A DNA stretch of 64,000 nt, from NCBI RefSeq assembly GCF_032452875.1, contig NC_083884.1:21593501-21657500 (forward strand), read 5' to 3'. How positions within the stretch are numbered: position 1 is the stretch's first letter; every line of letters starts with the position of its first letter. The stretch is from Bos javanicus. Its lineage: Eukaryota > Chordata > Mammalia > Artiodactyla > Bovidae. Below, one piece after another: positions 1 through 11,110 of this stretch. Under the pieces are notes generated by a model that made no database searches, was not told where the DNA came from, and saw nothing but the letters and a program-made list of their open reading frames with translations. A program made the translations under genes and the position numbers.

Positions 1-736
1 TCCCTCCTGGCCTGAAGAGTTTCTATTGAAAGATCAGCTGTTATCCTTATGGGAATCCCCTTGTGTGTTATTTGTTGTTTTTCCCTTGCAGCTTTTAATA
101 GTTTTTTCTTTGTGTTTGATCTTTGTGAATTTGATTAATATGTGTCTTGGGGTGTTTTGCCTTGGGTTTATCCTTTTGGGGACTTTCTGGGTTTCTTGGA
201 CTTGGGTGATTATTTCCTTTCCCATTTTAGGAAAGTTTTCAACTATTATCTCTTCAAGTATTTTCTCATGGTCTTTCTTTTTGTCTTCTTCTGGGACTCC
301 TATGATTCAAATGTTGGGGCACTTAATATTGTCCCAGAGGTCTCAGATTGTCCTCATTTCTTTTAATTTTTTTTCTATGTTTCATTTATTTCTACCATTC
401 TATCTTCTGCCTCACTTATCCTATCTTATGCCTCCATTATTCTACTGTTGGATCTCTCCAGTGTGTTTTTTATCTCATTTATTGCATTATTCATTATATA
501 TTGACTCTTTTTTATTTCTTCTATGTCTTTGTTAAACCTTTCTTGCATCTTCTCAATCCTGGTCTCCAGGCTATTTATCTGTAACTCCATTTTGTTTTCA
601 AGATTTTGGATCATTTTCACTATCGTTATTTGGAATTCTTTATCAGGTAGATTCCCTATCTCTTCCTCTTTTGTTTGGTTTGGTGGGCATTTATCCTGTT
701 CCTTTACCTGCTGGGTAAATACCTCTGCCTCTTCAT
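1..736 (-). pseudogene. L1 ORF1p pseudogene (RNA-binding coiled-coil protein), partial
   Basis: In live L1s ORF1p is a trimeric nucleic-acid chaperone that coats L1 RNA in the cytoplasm. The likely start is the ATG at 736 (MKRQR). The residues IGNLPDKEF and KMIQNLENKMELQ near 660-580 match the conserved segment before the coiled coil, and the heptad-rich stretch (EKMQERFNKDIEEIKKSQ) follows. Downstream, MGKEIITQVQE and RINPRQNTPRHILIKF (225-34) match the RRM/C-terminal domain. Breaks: a frameshift shortly after the start (about 720-710), an in-frame TAA at 426-428, further stops and another frameshift in the A-rich stretch around 360-375, and a stop near 34. The C-terminus lies beyond the left edge. 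The identification is firm; the copy cannot make protein. Confidence 0.85.
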
Positions 737-1280
737 TTTGTTTATATTGATGTGTTTGGGGTGGCCTGTGTATTCTGTCAGTTTGTGGAATTCTCTTTAT
801 TGTGGAGTTTCCTTGCTGTGGGTGGGGTTGGACCGGTGGCTTGTCAAGGTTTCCTGGTTAGGGAAGCTTGTGTAGGTGTTCTGGTGGGTGGAGCTGTATT
901 TCTTCTCTCTGGAGTGCAATGAAGTGTCCAGTAATGAGTTATGAGATGTCAATGGGTTTGGAGTGCCTTTGGGCAGCTGTATATTGAAGCTCAGGGCTAT
1001 GTTCTTGTGTTGCTGGAGAATTGGCATGATATGTCTTGCTCTGGAACTTGTTGGCCCTTGGGTAGTACTTGGTTTCAGGTAGGTATGGAGGCATTTGATG
1101 AGCTCCTATAGATTAATGTTCCCTAGAGTCAGACGTTCTCTGGTGTTCTCAGGATTTGGACTTAAGCCTCCTGCTTCTGGTTTTCAGTCGTATTCTTACA
1201 GTAGCTTCACGACTTCTCCATCTATACAGCACCGATGATAAAACATCTAGGTTAAAGATGAAAAGTTTCTCCACAGTGAG

Positions 1281-1710
1281 GGACACCCAGAGAAGTTCAC
1301 AGAGTTACATGGAGAAGAGAAGAGGGAGGAGAAGGATAGAGGTGACCAGGAGGAGAAGAAAGGGAATCAAAAGAGGAGAGAGCAAGCTAGCCAGTAATCA
1401 CTTCCCTATGTGCTCTCCACAGTCTGGATCCCTCAGAGATGTTCATGTAGTTATACAGAGAAGAGAAGGGGGAGGAAAGAGACAGAGGTGGCTAGGGGGA
1501 TAAAGAGCGGGATCAAAAGGTGAGAGACAGATCCAACCAGTAATCAGTTCCCTAAGTGTTCTCCATAGTCTGGAACACACTAAGAGATTCACAGAGTTGG
1601 GTAGAGAAGAGAAGGTGGAGGGAGGAGATAGAGGCGACCTGGTGGAGAAAAAGGAGAGTCCAAAGAGGGAGAGAGCAGTCAAGCCAATAATCTTGCTCCC
1701 AGTAAAAATT
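1281..1710 (-). repeat. 146-bp tandem array in the L1 5' leader, three units
   Basis: Three imperfect direct repeats can be aligned by a shared block (plus strand: ttcac/ttcat, then agagtt/agttat, then gagaagaga) at 1296, 1442 and 1588, exactly 146 bp apart each time. Each unit has a purine-rich half (gaggagaagg) and a half with 'aatca-ttccctaa/tgtgctctccacagtctgga'. Tandem promoter units are known in the leaders of several mammalian L1 families; that these act as promoter units is an inference. Confidence 0.75.
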
Positions 1711-3380
1711 TGTAATGAAGATTGGGTTCTTAAAGATTCAAAATTTATAACAAATACCAAAAAACAAAGATTAAAAATCTAGAGTAGAGGTTGGATTCTC
1801 AAAAATACAATATTAGAGAAAAAAAAAACAAAGTCACAAAAATTATAAAATATATATATATGAAGTTTGCTTTAAAAAATAGGATCTTTTTTGTGCAAAG
1901 TAATAGTAGGTTATAAAAATGAAAATTAAAGGAGTAATAGAGGACTTAAAATTTTAAAAATTAAAGAATTATAATAGTAAAAATATATCTAGGACTTTGT
2001 GTGCTGTTGTTGTGGACAGTGTGGGGTCAGTTCATTTTCAGGTAGTTCCTTGATCTGGCTTGTACCCCTCAAGATCTATACGCCCCTTCCTATGTAGTCA
2101 ATGCTAACTACAGAGTTTTAATCTTTTCCACCTGTCACTTCCAAGGCGGTTCCCTCTGTTTTAGCTTCTGTTTGCTGCTCTCTTCAGTGTCTAATTTCCA
2201 CCCTGACACAAGGGGGCGGTGGTGGACACATTTTAGGCTCACTTGTTCAGTCGTGCTGTGGGGAGGGAGGAACACTGCAAACAAATAACACTGGCATGTG
2301 CTCCCAGTGTCTCGGCCACTCACGGCGTGTGTGCTTTCCCAGTCTACACTGCTTAGGCTCTAGGTTGCTCTGCAGGCAACTGTTTGAGGCAGGCCCTGGG
2401 TTGTATGCACTCCCCAGGTCTAAACCGTTCAGGTTCAGGTACTCGGGTAGTCCTCAGAGGCGCAGACTCAGTTGGGCCTGCATTTTGTGCCCTTCCCAGA
2501 TCTGAGCAGCTCAGGTGACCAGGTGTTTGGCGAGCTGGGTTGCTGCGACTTATTGCTTCCCCCGTCCCTGACACTGCGTTTTCTGGGTGTACAACTGGCG
2601 CACCTTCTCAGGCGGATGTTGACTGTCCAGAATCCCAAGAAGTCTTGGTTAGCAATGAAGGCTGCTTGCAGTTTGGTAGATAATGCCTCTCTGGAGCCGT
2701 GACTGCCCTCTTCTGGCTCTGGCTGCCCTCGTCCGCCTGTCACCGGAGGGGGGTGGGCCGGTCCGCAGACGGCTAGCTCTGCTCAGTCCTTTGTTCTGTG
2801 AGCAGGCCTGGCGGTGTCTTAGGTTAGGGCTTTCCGCGGGGTAGCTATCCTAAAGTCTGATTTGTTGTCTCAAGATAGTTCCCTCAGATTGCCCTCGGGA
2901 TATTCAGGCCTGGTCCTTACTCTAAGCAATGTAGCCCACACCTCCCTGCCCAGCCCCTGCTTGCTAGTGGCAGATGCAGGTGTCTGTGCTGCTTCTCCGC
3001 TGGGAATTACCTTTGGGCACGTAATCTGTGGGTTTTAATTATTTATTTATTTTTCCTCCCAGTTATGTTGCCCTCTGAGTTTCCAAGGCTTACCACAGAT
3101 TGGCCAGTGAGAGTGTTTCCTGATGTTTGGAAACTTCTCTTTTTTAAGACTCCCTTCCCGGGAGGGATCTCCGTCCCTGACTCTTTTGTCTTTTTATCTT
3201 TTATATTTTGTCCTACTTCCTTTCGAAGACAATGGGCTGCTTTTTTGGGTGCCTGATGTCCTCTGCCAGCATTCAGAAGTTGTTTTGTGGAATTTACTCA
3301 GCGTTAAAATGTTCTTTTGATGAATTTGTTGGGGAGAAAGTGGTCTTCCCATCCTATTCCTCTGCCATCTTAGGACCGCC

Positions 3381-3738
3381 CCTGGAGAAGAGTCTTGAGA
3401 GTCCCTTGGACTGCAAGGAGGTCCAACCAGTCCATCCTAAAGGAGATCAGTCCTGGGTGTTCATTGGAAAGACTGATGCTAAAACTGAAACTCTAATACT
3501 TTGGCCCCCTTTTGAGAAGAGTTGACTCATTGGAAAAGACTCTGATGCTGGGAGGGATTGGGGGCAGGAGGAGAAGGGGATGACAGAGGATGAGATGGCT
3601 GGATGGCATCACCGACTCGATGGACATGAGTTTGGGTGAACTCCGGGAGATGGTGATGGACAGGGAGGCCTGGCGTGGTGCGATTCATGGGGTCGCAAAG
3701 AGTCGGACACGACTGAGCAACTGAACTGAAGTGAACTG
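3381..3738 (+). mobile_element. BovB (RTE) LINE, 3'-end fragment
   Basis: It starts within the C-terminal part of the BovB pol frame ('gagagtcccttggactgcaag') and runs to the standard BovB 3' end ('gtcggacacgactgagcaac') with a short (ACTGA)-type tail at about 3718-3738. It directly touches the 5' end of the L1 on its left. Either the L1 inserted into a longer BovB whose remainder lies left of the window, or the BovB was truncated there. The frame is broken. Confidence 0.85.
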
Positions 3739-4216
3739 AAGTTTATGAAAATAATCTTTCAAATATACCAGTGCTTCAATGTTTATGAACAGTATAACTC
3801 TAAAATGAACAGGAAAATACTGGCAGGTAAACTTCATTATTCATTTTTATCACAACTTTGTTGCATTTATGGCTGCTATTTAGCACTCTAATCAGGATGC
3901 TCAGTGCATTGAGCATGAGAAAAACTATTAAAATTATTCCGTGTGATATGAGAGTGCCCTTTATTGGACTTGTGCTACTGACTCTGCTTGAAAATTGCCA
4001 AGTTTTAGAACAGCTGCTCAGATTTTATTACTAATGCATCAGAGATGCTTAACCTGTGCACCTCACTTTCCTATTGCACTGTCTTTCTTGTGGACTAGCA
4101 AGGCATTAACAGTGGGAATGGAGAGCTGTGTTCCTCTTATGAAATTATGCCCAAGCTAGGTTTTCAAAAAACCCTATAGGCATCCTTTTTTTTAAAAAAA
4201 GAATAATATTTTTTTT

Positions 4217-4348
4217 CATTCCTTACTTCCTTTCTTTCTCTCTTCTTTATTTCCTTCCCTCCCTTTCTCTTTCTGTATATCTCTCTATCTGTGTCTCTTT
4301 CTTTCTTCATTCCCTCCCTTACTTCTCTCTCCCCTCTTTCTTTCTTCT
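4217..4348 (+). repeat. Polypyrimidine low-complexity tract
   Basis: About 130 bases made almost only of C and T (ccttccctccctttctctttc and similar), without a fixed period, preceded by T and A runs at 4187-4216. Confidence 0.85.
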
Positions 4349-4807
4349 AATATCTTACTGAAAATCTGTTTTCCAAAGAGTATGAAAACATACTACCTGT
4401 GACTTTCATATAGGAGATAGTAAAAATTTAACATTTAAAAACTATAGCTATGAATATGGTGTTTTATGACTTTGAAGCACTTCATGTTACTGAGTTGAGT
4501 ACTTTAACATAGTGGGGCAAGAAACCCAGTAGAGAAAAGACTTGTAATTGTGTCCTCCTTAAAAGACATTCATAAACTGCTTTCTTGACTGAATATTTTC
4601 TCAGCAAAATAAATAATTCTTCTTTACAATGCAGCAGGCTAGTCCTTTAATTTAGATATAAAAAGCTGATTGCACAGGTTTTCCTAAGTTCAAATACAAA
4701 TACAGAATATTTTGTTAAGAGAAAAAGTGCCCACAAGGTATGTCATACAGGGAATAAATCTCTTTAGCCATATAGCTAAAAACGAAGGATAAATGATCAC
4801 CCAGTGC

Positions 4808-4824
4808 TATATATATATATATAT
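4808..4824. repeat. (TA)n microsatellite
   Basis: Eight to nine TA units in a row. Confidence 0.9.
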
Positions 4825-5320
4825 TCATGTTGTTCTCCCTCAGTTTAGCCCTTACCATCAGCCATTGTGAACCTGCTCTTTACAACATGCTTTAGAGACC
4901 CTCATTTTGCCTTCCACTGGTCACTGCACTTTCCAAAGTGAATGAATTATAGAAGCCGAGGAGACATGCTTACCTGAAACCTGTTGTTTGTCTCCCTCCT
5001 TCACCATGGAACTTAGACCCTGGAATTACCTTTAGTTCCTCCATAGTCCTTTTATCCAATACTACACAAAGCTGATTTTACTGCTCCTGTGCTCACTGCT
5101 AGGCCCTAATAATGGACTTGGACTTCCATCTTTGCCTGAGCCTTCTTGGATGTGAAGGGTAAGTAATGTTCCTTTTAGTGAGAGAAAGTGCAGGGACCAG
5201 GCAGGGGTGGAAGGAGGAGTGAAGAGGTCCCACTGGGTGCCCATTTGTACCCTTGACCTGGTCCTACAAATGTACTTGTTTTGCATAATCTCCCTTATTT
5301 CTGTGAACTTCTAGAAAGAT

Positions 5321-5337
5321 AACAACAACAACAACAA
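5321..5337 (+). repeat. (AAC)n microsatellite
   Basis: Five to six AAC units followed by a short A run. Confidence 0.9.
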
Positions 5338-6063
5338 AAAGAATCTTAATTATCTTTATATCCCAAAGCCTAGCATGTTTTTTGGGTTTTTAATGTAATT
5401 ACTTAGTATGCTTTTTCCAACTTTAACTAGAGAACATATCCTTAGGCAAGATCTAATTTGTGAATTTTTGCGTTGGGTCTGCATAGTATTTAATTATTAT
5501 TTTGAATAAATATTTAATACTTGGGAAATTCTACACAATAATCTGGTTTCTGAGGAAAAAAATCTAAAAAACACCAGTCCCAGCCATGTTCCCAAATGCT
5601 GTCTGCAAACACCAGCTTCTTTCTCATCTCCAACAAATATCCTGTAGTTTGTTCAGTTTCTAATGGTTGAGAGATCCCCATGTTTTTTCTTACAACAATT
5701 TCAGTGTTATGAGTCACCTACCTGGATCCTTTAGGCACCTAAATATGTGATATTTGCAAAAAAATGCATGAAATGAATGATAAATTACAACATAGAAGAT
5801 AGTACTTAGATCAGTATTAAAATTCTGCATTAAAATTATTAAATTTTAATAACTTAGTAATTATTATTTCATTTAAATTTAAATTCATAGGCCAATATTA
5901 AAATTCTGACTATCTTGGAGTTGCTATTAAAACAAAACTCTCCTGTGAAGAGATTGATTTGTACAAATGGACTTCCACTAGCTCTGTATCAATCAAGTTT
6001 AATTCTTAAATTTTGTGCAAAATTATTCATGGTTTCATTAGTCTTAACTGTTGAATGTTAATT

Positions 6064-6118
6064 GTGGCAAATAGATGGGGAAACAATGGAAACAGTGAGA
6101 GACTTAAAAAAAAAAAAC
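6064..6118 (+). mobile_element. Isolated 43-bp BovB snippet with poly(A)
   Basis: Bases 6064-6106 (tggcaaatagatggggaaac onward) match an internal part of BovB pol, just downstream of the reverse-transcriptase core, with few differences. The match ends in a run of 12 A. BovB itself does not end in poly(A), so this looks like a tiny processed insertion. A 6-bp flanking repeat (ttaatt, 6058-6063 and 6119-6124) is compatible with a target-site duplication but weak in AT-rich DNA. Confidence 0.6.
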
Positions 6119-6124
6119 TTAATT

Positions 6125-7430
6125 AATATTCCTAATCAGATAATTTTTGAGAAAGAAACTTTAAAATGTCTCTTTGTATCTGAAATCAAAGATTTTAAAT
6201 TCTTATTTCTCAAAAGGGCTGTTATAAATTTGTGCCTCAAAAGAGCATGATGTCATAAATATATTTTTCCTTTTCAAAATATCACTTTATCCCATTGGAC
6301 TAAAAAATTTTATTGTTACTATTTTTCTTTTCATCACGTAATGGTATATAATTTATGATAGAACCAAATGCTAGGTACTTTATTAGGTATGGATATATAT
6401 TTCATATTTCAGTTATCATGGTAACTTTGTATCATGTGATATCTTTTATTACAAATGAAATAGTTTACCTTTATATCACATCTCTTATTTGAAGAAGTAT
6501 TTTTTCTAATAGTGCTGTAAAATATGTAATAGTTCATCAGTGATGATTTTGTAGTATAGTTGTGATAACCAGAGAGGAAAGGAAGAAATGCGTAGGGGAG
6601 ATATTTCAAAATAAATAGTAAAGTCATTTTGTTCTGTGTGTGATGAGAAGAAAATCAAAAAGGATACCTATATTTTTGCAACGATAGTTATAACCAGTTG
6701 TCCATCGTGAACTTCTCCAAATTCCCTTCCCAAGGCTATCAGATGAGGCTTTCAAATATATTACTCTGTTTTGTAAAGTAAACATTATATTCTAGTTGAA
6801 TTACAGAGAAGATAGGCTAAATATGATTAAGAATCTATATCTAAAACTTATGCAGATATTTTATAAAATCTCAGCTATTCATCCTAAATGATTGGATTCC
6901 AAAATATTAGATTTGAAAGCCTTCTTTGGTTACATTCATTAATATTTCATGCAATTGTCTTCTGTATTCCTGGTAGAAATTTTACTTAATGTTGATAATG
7001 TTAAAAATCTTAAGCCCCCGCACCATTGTATATTTCCCTTGTCTGTCTAACTGTAGTATTATCCTCCTGCCTGGACAACTATAGAATAAGCCTGTGTCAC
7101 AGCACATTTTCTTGGTTGGGAGCTTCAAGCTGCATTGAGGCCACAGTCTGTCAGTGCGTTCCCCAAAGACACAGGGATTTTATTGATCTGGCTTTCCTTC
7201 ATGTTATCTTTCAATTCTTGATTTGACTTGACTTTTAGTGAATCAGTTAAAAGCTTACTGCTGGGGCATGAGAATTAAGTGACAGCTTTCAGTTCTGTAC
7301 CCCTTATGAAGATATTTCACTGCATGTAAGATACGGTTTAGTTGTCAGTCCTTAGCTCACAGCTGACACCTTAAAATGATCCATAATCTGTTATAGGATT
7401 ACTCATGTGAGAGCTCCTACATAGACTGTA
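6125..7430. other. AT-rich non-genic stretch
   Basis: I see no gene, transposon or strong structure here. Confidence 0.5.
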
Positions 7431-7578
7431 CAGCCTGCTGGAATGTCAGTGTCAATGTTTTACTCTGTACATAGGCATCTAACAGTAAGCGGTCTTGTGA
7501 CAAGGTCTAGATGTGACAGTTTCAGGAAGCAAAACTATTATGAAAAATTGGGCTACAACAAATGGCATAACCATCTGC
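7431..7578 (+). repeat. Unclassified diverged repeat, copy A
   Basis: This block (cagcctgctggaatgtcagt through ataaccatctgc) is clearly related to 10790-10936, about 3.3 kb away, with many substitutions and small indels. Shared anchors include 'caaggtctaga' and 'aaaactatta'. It matches none of the BovB, Bov-tA, L1, MIR or MaLR sequences I know. It could be an old local duplication or two copies of an interspersed family. Confidence 0.6.
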
Positions 7579-7789
7579 AGAGATGCCTTTTCCAAAGACA
7601 TAGTTTATAAATATGTTGCCTAGAAAACTTGGTGAAATACTTAATACAATCAATTGCAAATCAACTTTCAAATATAGAGGAAGAAGCAATCTATAGTTTG
7701 TGTGTTTGAATAAAGATGTACAAATATACTGTTACATATGTACAAATGGATAAATGAAACTTAATTTTATGTTCAGCAGTGATCACAGC

Positions 7790-9108
7790 ACTGAAAAAGA
7801 TCAGTTTTCATTCCAGTCCCAAAGAAGGGCAATGCCAAAGAATATTCAAATTAACATACAGTTGTGCTTATTTCACATGCTAGTAAGGTTATGTTAAAGT
7901 CCTTCAAGCTCAGCAGTATGTGAATGGAGAAATTCCAGATGTACAAGCTGGGTTTCAAAGGACCCAGAGATCAAATTGCCAGCCTTCCTTGGATCATGGA
8001 TAAAGCAAGGGAGTTCGAGAAAAACATCTGCTTTATTTACTATGTTAAAGCCTTGACTGTGTGGATTACAACAAACTGCATAAAATTCTTAAAGAGATGG
8101 GAGTACCAGACCACCTTACCTGTCTCCTGAGAAACCTGTATGCAGGTCAAGAAGCAACAGTTAGAACTGGACATGAAACAATGGACTGGTTCAAAGTTGG
8201 GAAAGGAGTACAACAAAGTTGTATATTGTCATCCTGCTTATCTAACTTATATGCAGGGTACATCATATGAAATGCTGGGCTGGATGAATCGCAAACTAGA
8301 ATCAAGATTGCCAGAAGAAATATCAGCAACTTCAGATATGCACATGATACCACTCCAATGGCAGAAAGTGAAGAGGAACTAAAGAACCTCTTGATGAGGG
8401 TGAAAGAGGAGACTGAAGAAGCTGGCTTAAATTAAATATTTAAAAAAAAACTAAGACCACGGCATCCAGTCCCATCTTCATGGAAAACAAAAAGGGGAAA
8501 AATGTAAGAGGGTCAGATTTTATTTTCTTGGGCTACAAAATCACTGCAGACAGTGACTATAGTCATGAAATTAAAAGACACTTGCTCCTTGGAAGAAAAG
8601 CTATGACAAACCTAGACAGCATATTAAAGAGAAGAGTCATCACTTTGCCGACAAAGATGCTTATAGTTAAAGTTACTGCTTTCCATTAGTCACGTGTGGA
8701 TTTGAGAGCAGGACCATAAAGAAGGCTGAGCATAGAAGAATTGATGCTTTCAAATTGTGGTGCTAGAGAAAACTCTTCAGAGTGCCTTAGACTGCAAGAT
8801 GAAACCAGTCAATCCTAAAGGAAATCAACCCTGAATATTCATTGGAAGGACCGATGTTGAGCTGAAGCTCCCATAATTTGACCACCTAATGGGAAGAGCT
8901 GACTCACTGGAAAAGACCCTGACTCTGGGAAAGATGGAATGCAAAAGGAGAAGGGGGCAGCAGAGGATGAGCTGGTTAGATAACATTACTGACTCAGTGA
9001 ACATGAATTGGAGCAAACTCCTGGAGATTGTTAGTGAAGGACAGGGGAGCCTGTCATGCAGTTTGGATTGCAAAGAGTCCTACGTGACTTAGCGACTGGA
9101 CAACAAGA
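7790..9108 (+). mobile_element. BovB LINE, old 5'-truncated copy
   Basis: It runs from the finger region of the reverse transcriptase ('agatcagttttcattccag') to the 3' end at about 9108, where the tail is 'ggacaacaagaaac' rather than (ACTGA)n. Recognisable pieces in shifting frames: RNLYAGQEATVRTGH (8140s), AGLEE-like region (8280s), the YxDD site reading Y-A-H-D near 8336, FLGYKITADSDYSHEIKRHL (8530s) and the C-terminal RRRGQQRMSWLDNITDS (8950s). Frameshifts and stops are frequent, and divergence from the other copies is high, so this is one of the older BovBs here. Confidence 0.88.
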
Positions 9109-9692
9109 AACTTAGGAATAACTTTGGAAAATGTAAACTCTTTTCAGAGATTTCAATAGCCAACTCTTTAAGCCAGCACAATAATGTTCTCAATTAGTTC
9201 ATATAGTGAAATAGGAATTAAATATAACTTAAGAAATATTGGGTGCATATTACAGGCAATGCACAGTCTTTGGTATTATTTTATCATGGGAGGATCTAGA
9301 GCTGCTGCTAAATATACCAGATGGCTGAGGCTTCAGAAACCTAATTTTTGGAGGTCCCTGTCTATGTAAACAATTAGATTAAATACTGTTTCACAAAAAT
9401 TCATAAAACGTGTAAGTTCTAGTGATCTGTCAGTGAACATTTAGAACAATGGATAGAGTAGGTGTATTTATCACCAAGCAGTATACATGAAGTTTTTCTT
9501 AGTGCCCATGCACCATCTCATCTTTATTGTCAACTGTGCCATAATTGGTTAATTTCATATCTCTCACCAAGACATAAAGGAAAGAATGCTGTACCACTCA
9601 TGATGCCATGGTTCTTCAGGGCCTAATTATATTTAACAATATAGATTTGCCTGCTATGTAATTAATATTACTTATATCATTACTCATTTGTA
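9109..9692. other. AT-rich non-genic stretch
   Basis: Nothing recognisable. Confidence 0.5.
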
Positions 9693-10135
9693 CTTTCCCA
9701 AAAGAGATATTCAAATCGTCATCCTTGGTGTGCCTAACCCCTGGTGAATGGTGACCTTATTTATAATCAAGTTAAAATGAGGTCATATGGGATGAAAGTG
9801 AACCCTAATGCAGTGACTTGTTTCTTTGTAAGAAGAGGGAAATTTTGTCACAGACATAGAAGACACAGGGGAGAAGACCATGTAAAGATGGAGGTAGAGA
9901 TTATGTTTTGTATGTCTACAAACCAAGGAACTCCAAGAATTCCCAGCAACCATCAAAAGCTAGGAGAGAAGCACAGGACTATTTTTCCCTCAGAGCCTTC
10001 AGAAGGAATCACCTCTATTAAAACCTTTATTTTGAACTTCTGGCCTCAAGAAATGTGAAAGACTAGATTCATATTGTTTTAAGCCACTCAATTTATGGTA
10101 ATTTGTTACAGCGGCCCTAGAAAGCTAATACACTG
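9693..10135 (+). mobile_element. MLT1-like LTR (ERVL-MaLR), ancient
   Basis: The order of conserved blocks is that of a MaLR LTR: 'cctaacccctgg', 'tgaccttattt', 'gttaaaatgaggtcat', 'gaccatgtaaagatgg', 'agaagctaggagagaagcac'-like, 'ccctcagagccttcagaagg', and the polyadenylation-side end 'ttgttttaagccactcaatt' to 'gaaagctaatacac'. These LTRs are solo remnants of an old non-autonomous retrovirus-like family shared across placental mammals. There is no internal coding part. Confidence 0.68.
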
Positions 10136-10725
10136 GTGATGCTGCATCATCTAACATGTCACCCAAGAAATAATGAGTTTCAATGGCTCTGTCCAAGATT
10201 GCTACTTTGATTCATTGATGGCGAATACAAATGTAAGTCTTACTCAGAATGTGCAGGGAACAGTGGGTGATAATTCATTTTTTGGACATGTTAAAGTTAC
10301 TATTTGGAATTTAATAGCATAAATATAGAACAGCACAATGTCTTCTCTTGAACTCTTTAGATCATAATCACTACATTCTTATAATGCGATCCTTTGCAAT
10401 ATTGATTGCAAGCCTGCTTATTTAGTGAGGAATATAGGCAGAGAACCTGTGCATGAAGTATGAAGAGACACCTAAATTCCAAAAGGAATGTTTCTCTTTG
10501 AGCATGGCTCAAGACTAACCCAGGAGAGCACAGTATCATTTCTTTGTTTGGAGCCCAATCAAGGACATTGTTTGGAAAGAATTTGGTACTGCAGACCAAA
10601 AATCTCAAAATCTCTTACAGGAGATACACAGTTACCTCTTGGTGAATGGAACTTGTAGCACAGAAATCTGCAGGAGATATGGGGCGAATACACTGAGTAC
10701 CAACAATAGAAGCTGCAGAGGGTGA
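10136..10725. other. Non-genic stretch
   Basis: Nothing recognisable apart from short unconvincing open frames. Confidence 0.5.
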
Positions 10726-10789
10726 AAATGATGGTCAGTCGTGTCCAACTCTTTTTGACCCCATAGACTATAGCCCCCCAGGCTCTATA
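10726..10789 (-). mobile_element. Bov-A SINE fragment
   Basis: 'gtcagtcgtgtccaactc' to 'atagccccccaggctc' matches the antisense of the Bov-A core. It ends abruptly where the unclassified repeat copy B begins. Confidence 0.7.
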
Positions 10790-10936
10790 CAGCCTGTTGG
10801 CATGTCAGTATCAGTACTATCCTTTATATATAGGTATTTAATGATAAGCAGTCTTGCGTTTTAAGGGACAAGGTCTAGAAAATGACATTTTCAGAGAACA
10901 AAACTATTAGACTGAACAAATAGTATAGCCACCTGC
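10790..10936 (+). repeat. Unclassified diverged repeat, copy B
   Basis: Partner of 7431-7578, same orientation; see there. The similarity stops on both sides at about the same points, after 'cc-cctgc' on the right and at 'cagcctg' on the left. Copy B has extra bases around 'gcgttttaaggga'. Confidence 0.6.
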
Positions 10937-10959
10937 CAGTAAAAACAATAGTACCATCA

Positions 10960-11110
10960 TCTGTTGTGTCAGTCACTGTGTTAGACACTTCTGTCATTTT
11001 ATCTAAATTCTTACTCTCTCAGCAGGCACTATTCTCATTTTACAGGTGAGGAATCTGAAACACACTGAGTTTGAGCAAGTTGCAAAAATCATGTGCTTTA
11101 TAACTGAAGT
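10960..11110 (+). mobile_element. MIR SINE, ancient
   Basis: The core 'ctattctcattttacagg' with 'tgaggaatctgaaacacac' is the typical MIR segment, followed by a degraded 'gagcaagttgcaaaaatcat'. It is a tRNA-derived SINE shared by all mammals. Confidence 0.65.

Larger units (their letters stand above)
1..3380 (-). mobile_element. L1 LINE (bovine type), 5' leader plus partial ORF1
   Basis: Read on the minus strand, the sequence begins near 3380 with GGGGCGGTCCTAAGATGGCA, which I recognise as the 5' start of the ruminant L1 consensus. It continues through a GC-rich leader (about 3300-2130), an AT-rich stretch (about 2000-1720), a purine-rich tandem array (about 1710-1281) and into ORF1 (from about 736 down to the left edge). 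ORF2 and the 3' end lie outside the window. The intact 5' end means the insertion was probably full length. ORF1 is broken, so this copy is dead. A 76-codon open stretch on the minus strand (1027-797) lies between leader and ORF1; it may be an N-terminal extension or leader and I cannot assign it a function. The frames in the leader are short and unconvincing. Confidence 0.88.
3739..6063. other. AT-rich non-genic stretch
   Basis: No gene or recognisable transposon. It contains a pyrimidine tract (4217-4348), a (TA)n run (4808-4824) and an (AAC)n run (5321-5337). Open frames are short and have no recognisable homology. Confidence 0.5.

Noticed and set aside
1156..1503. 115-residue basic open frame
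   Set aside because: It runs antisense through the purine-rich tandem array of the L1 leader; its composition explains the openness.
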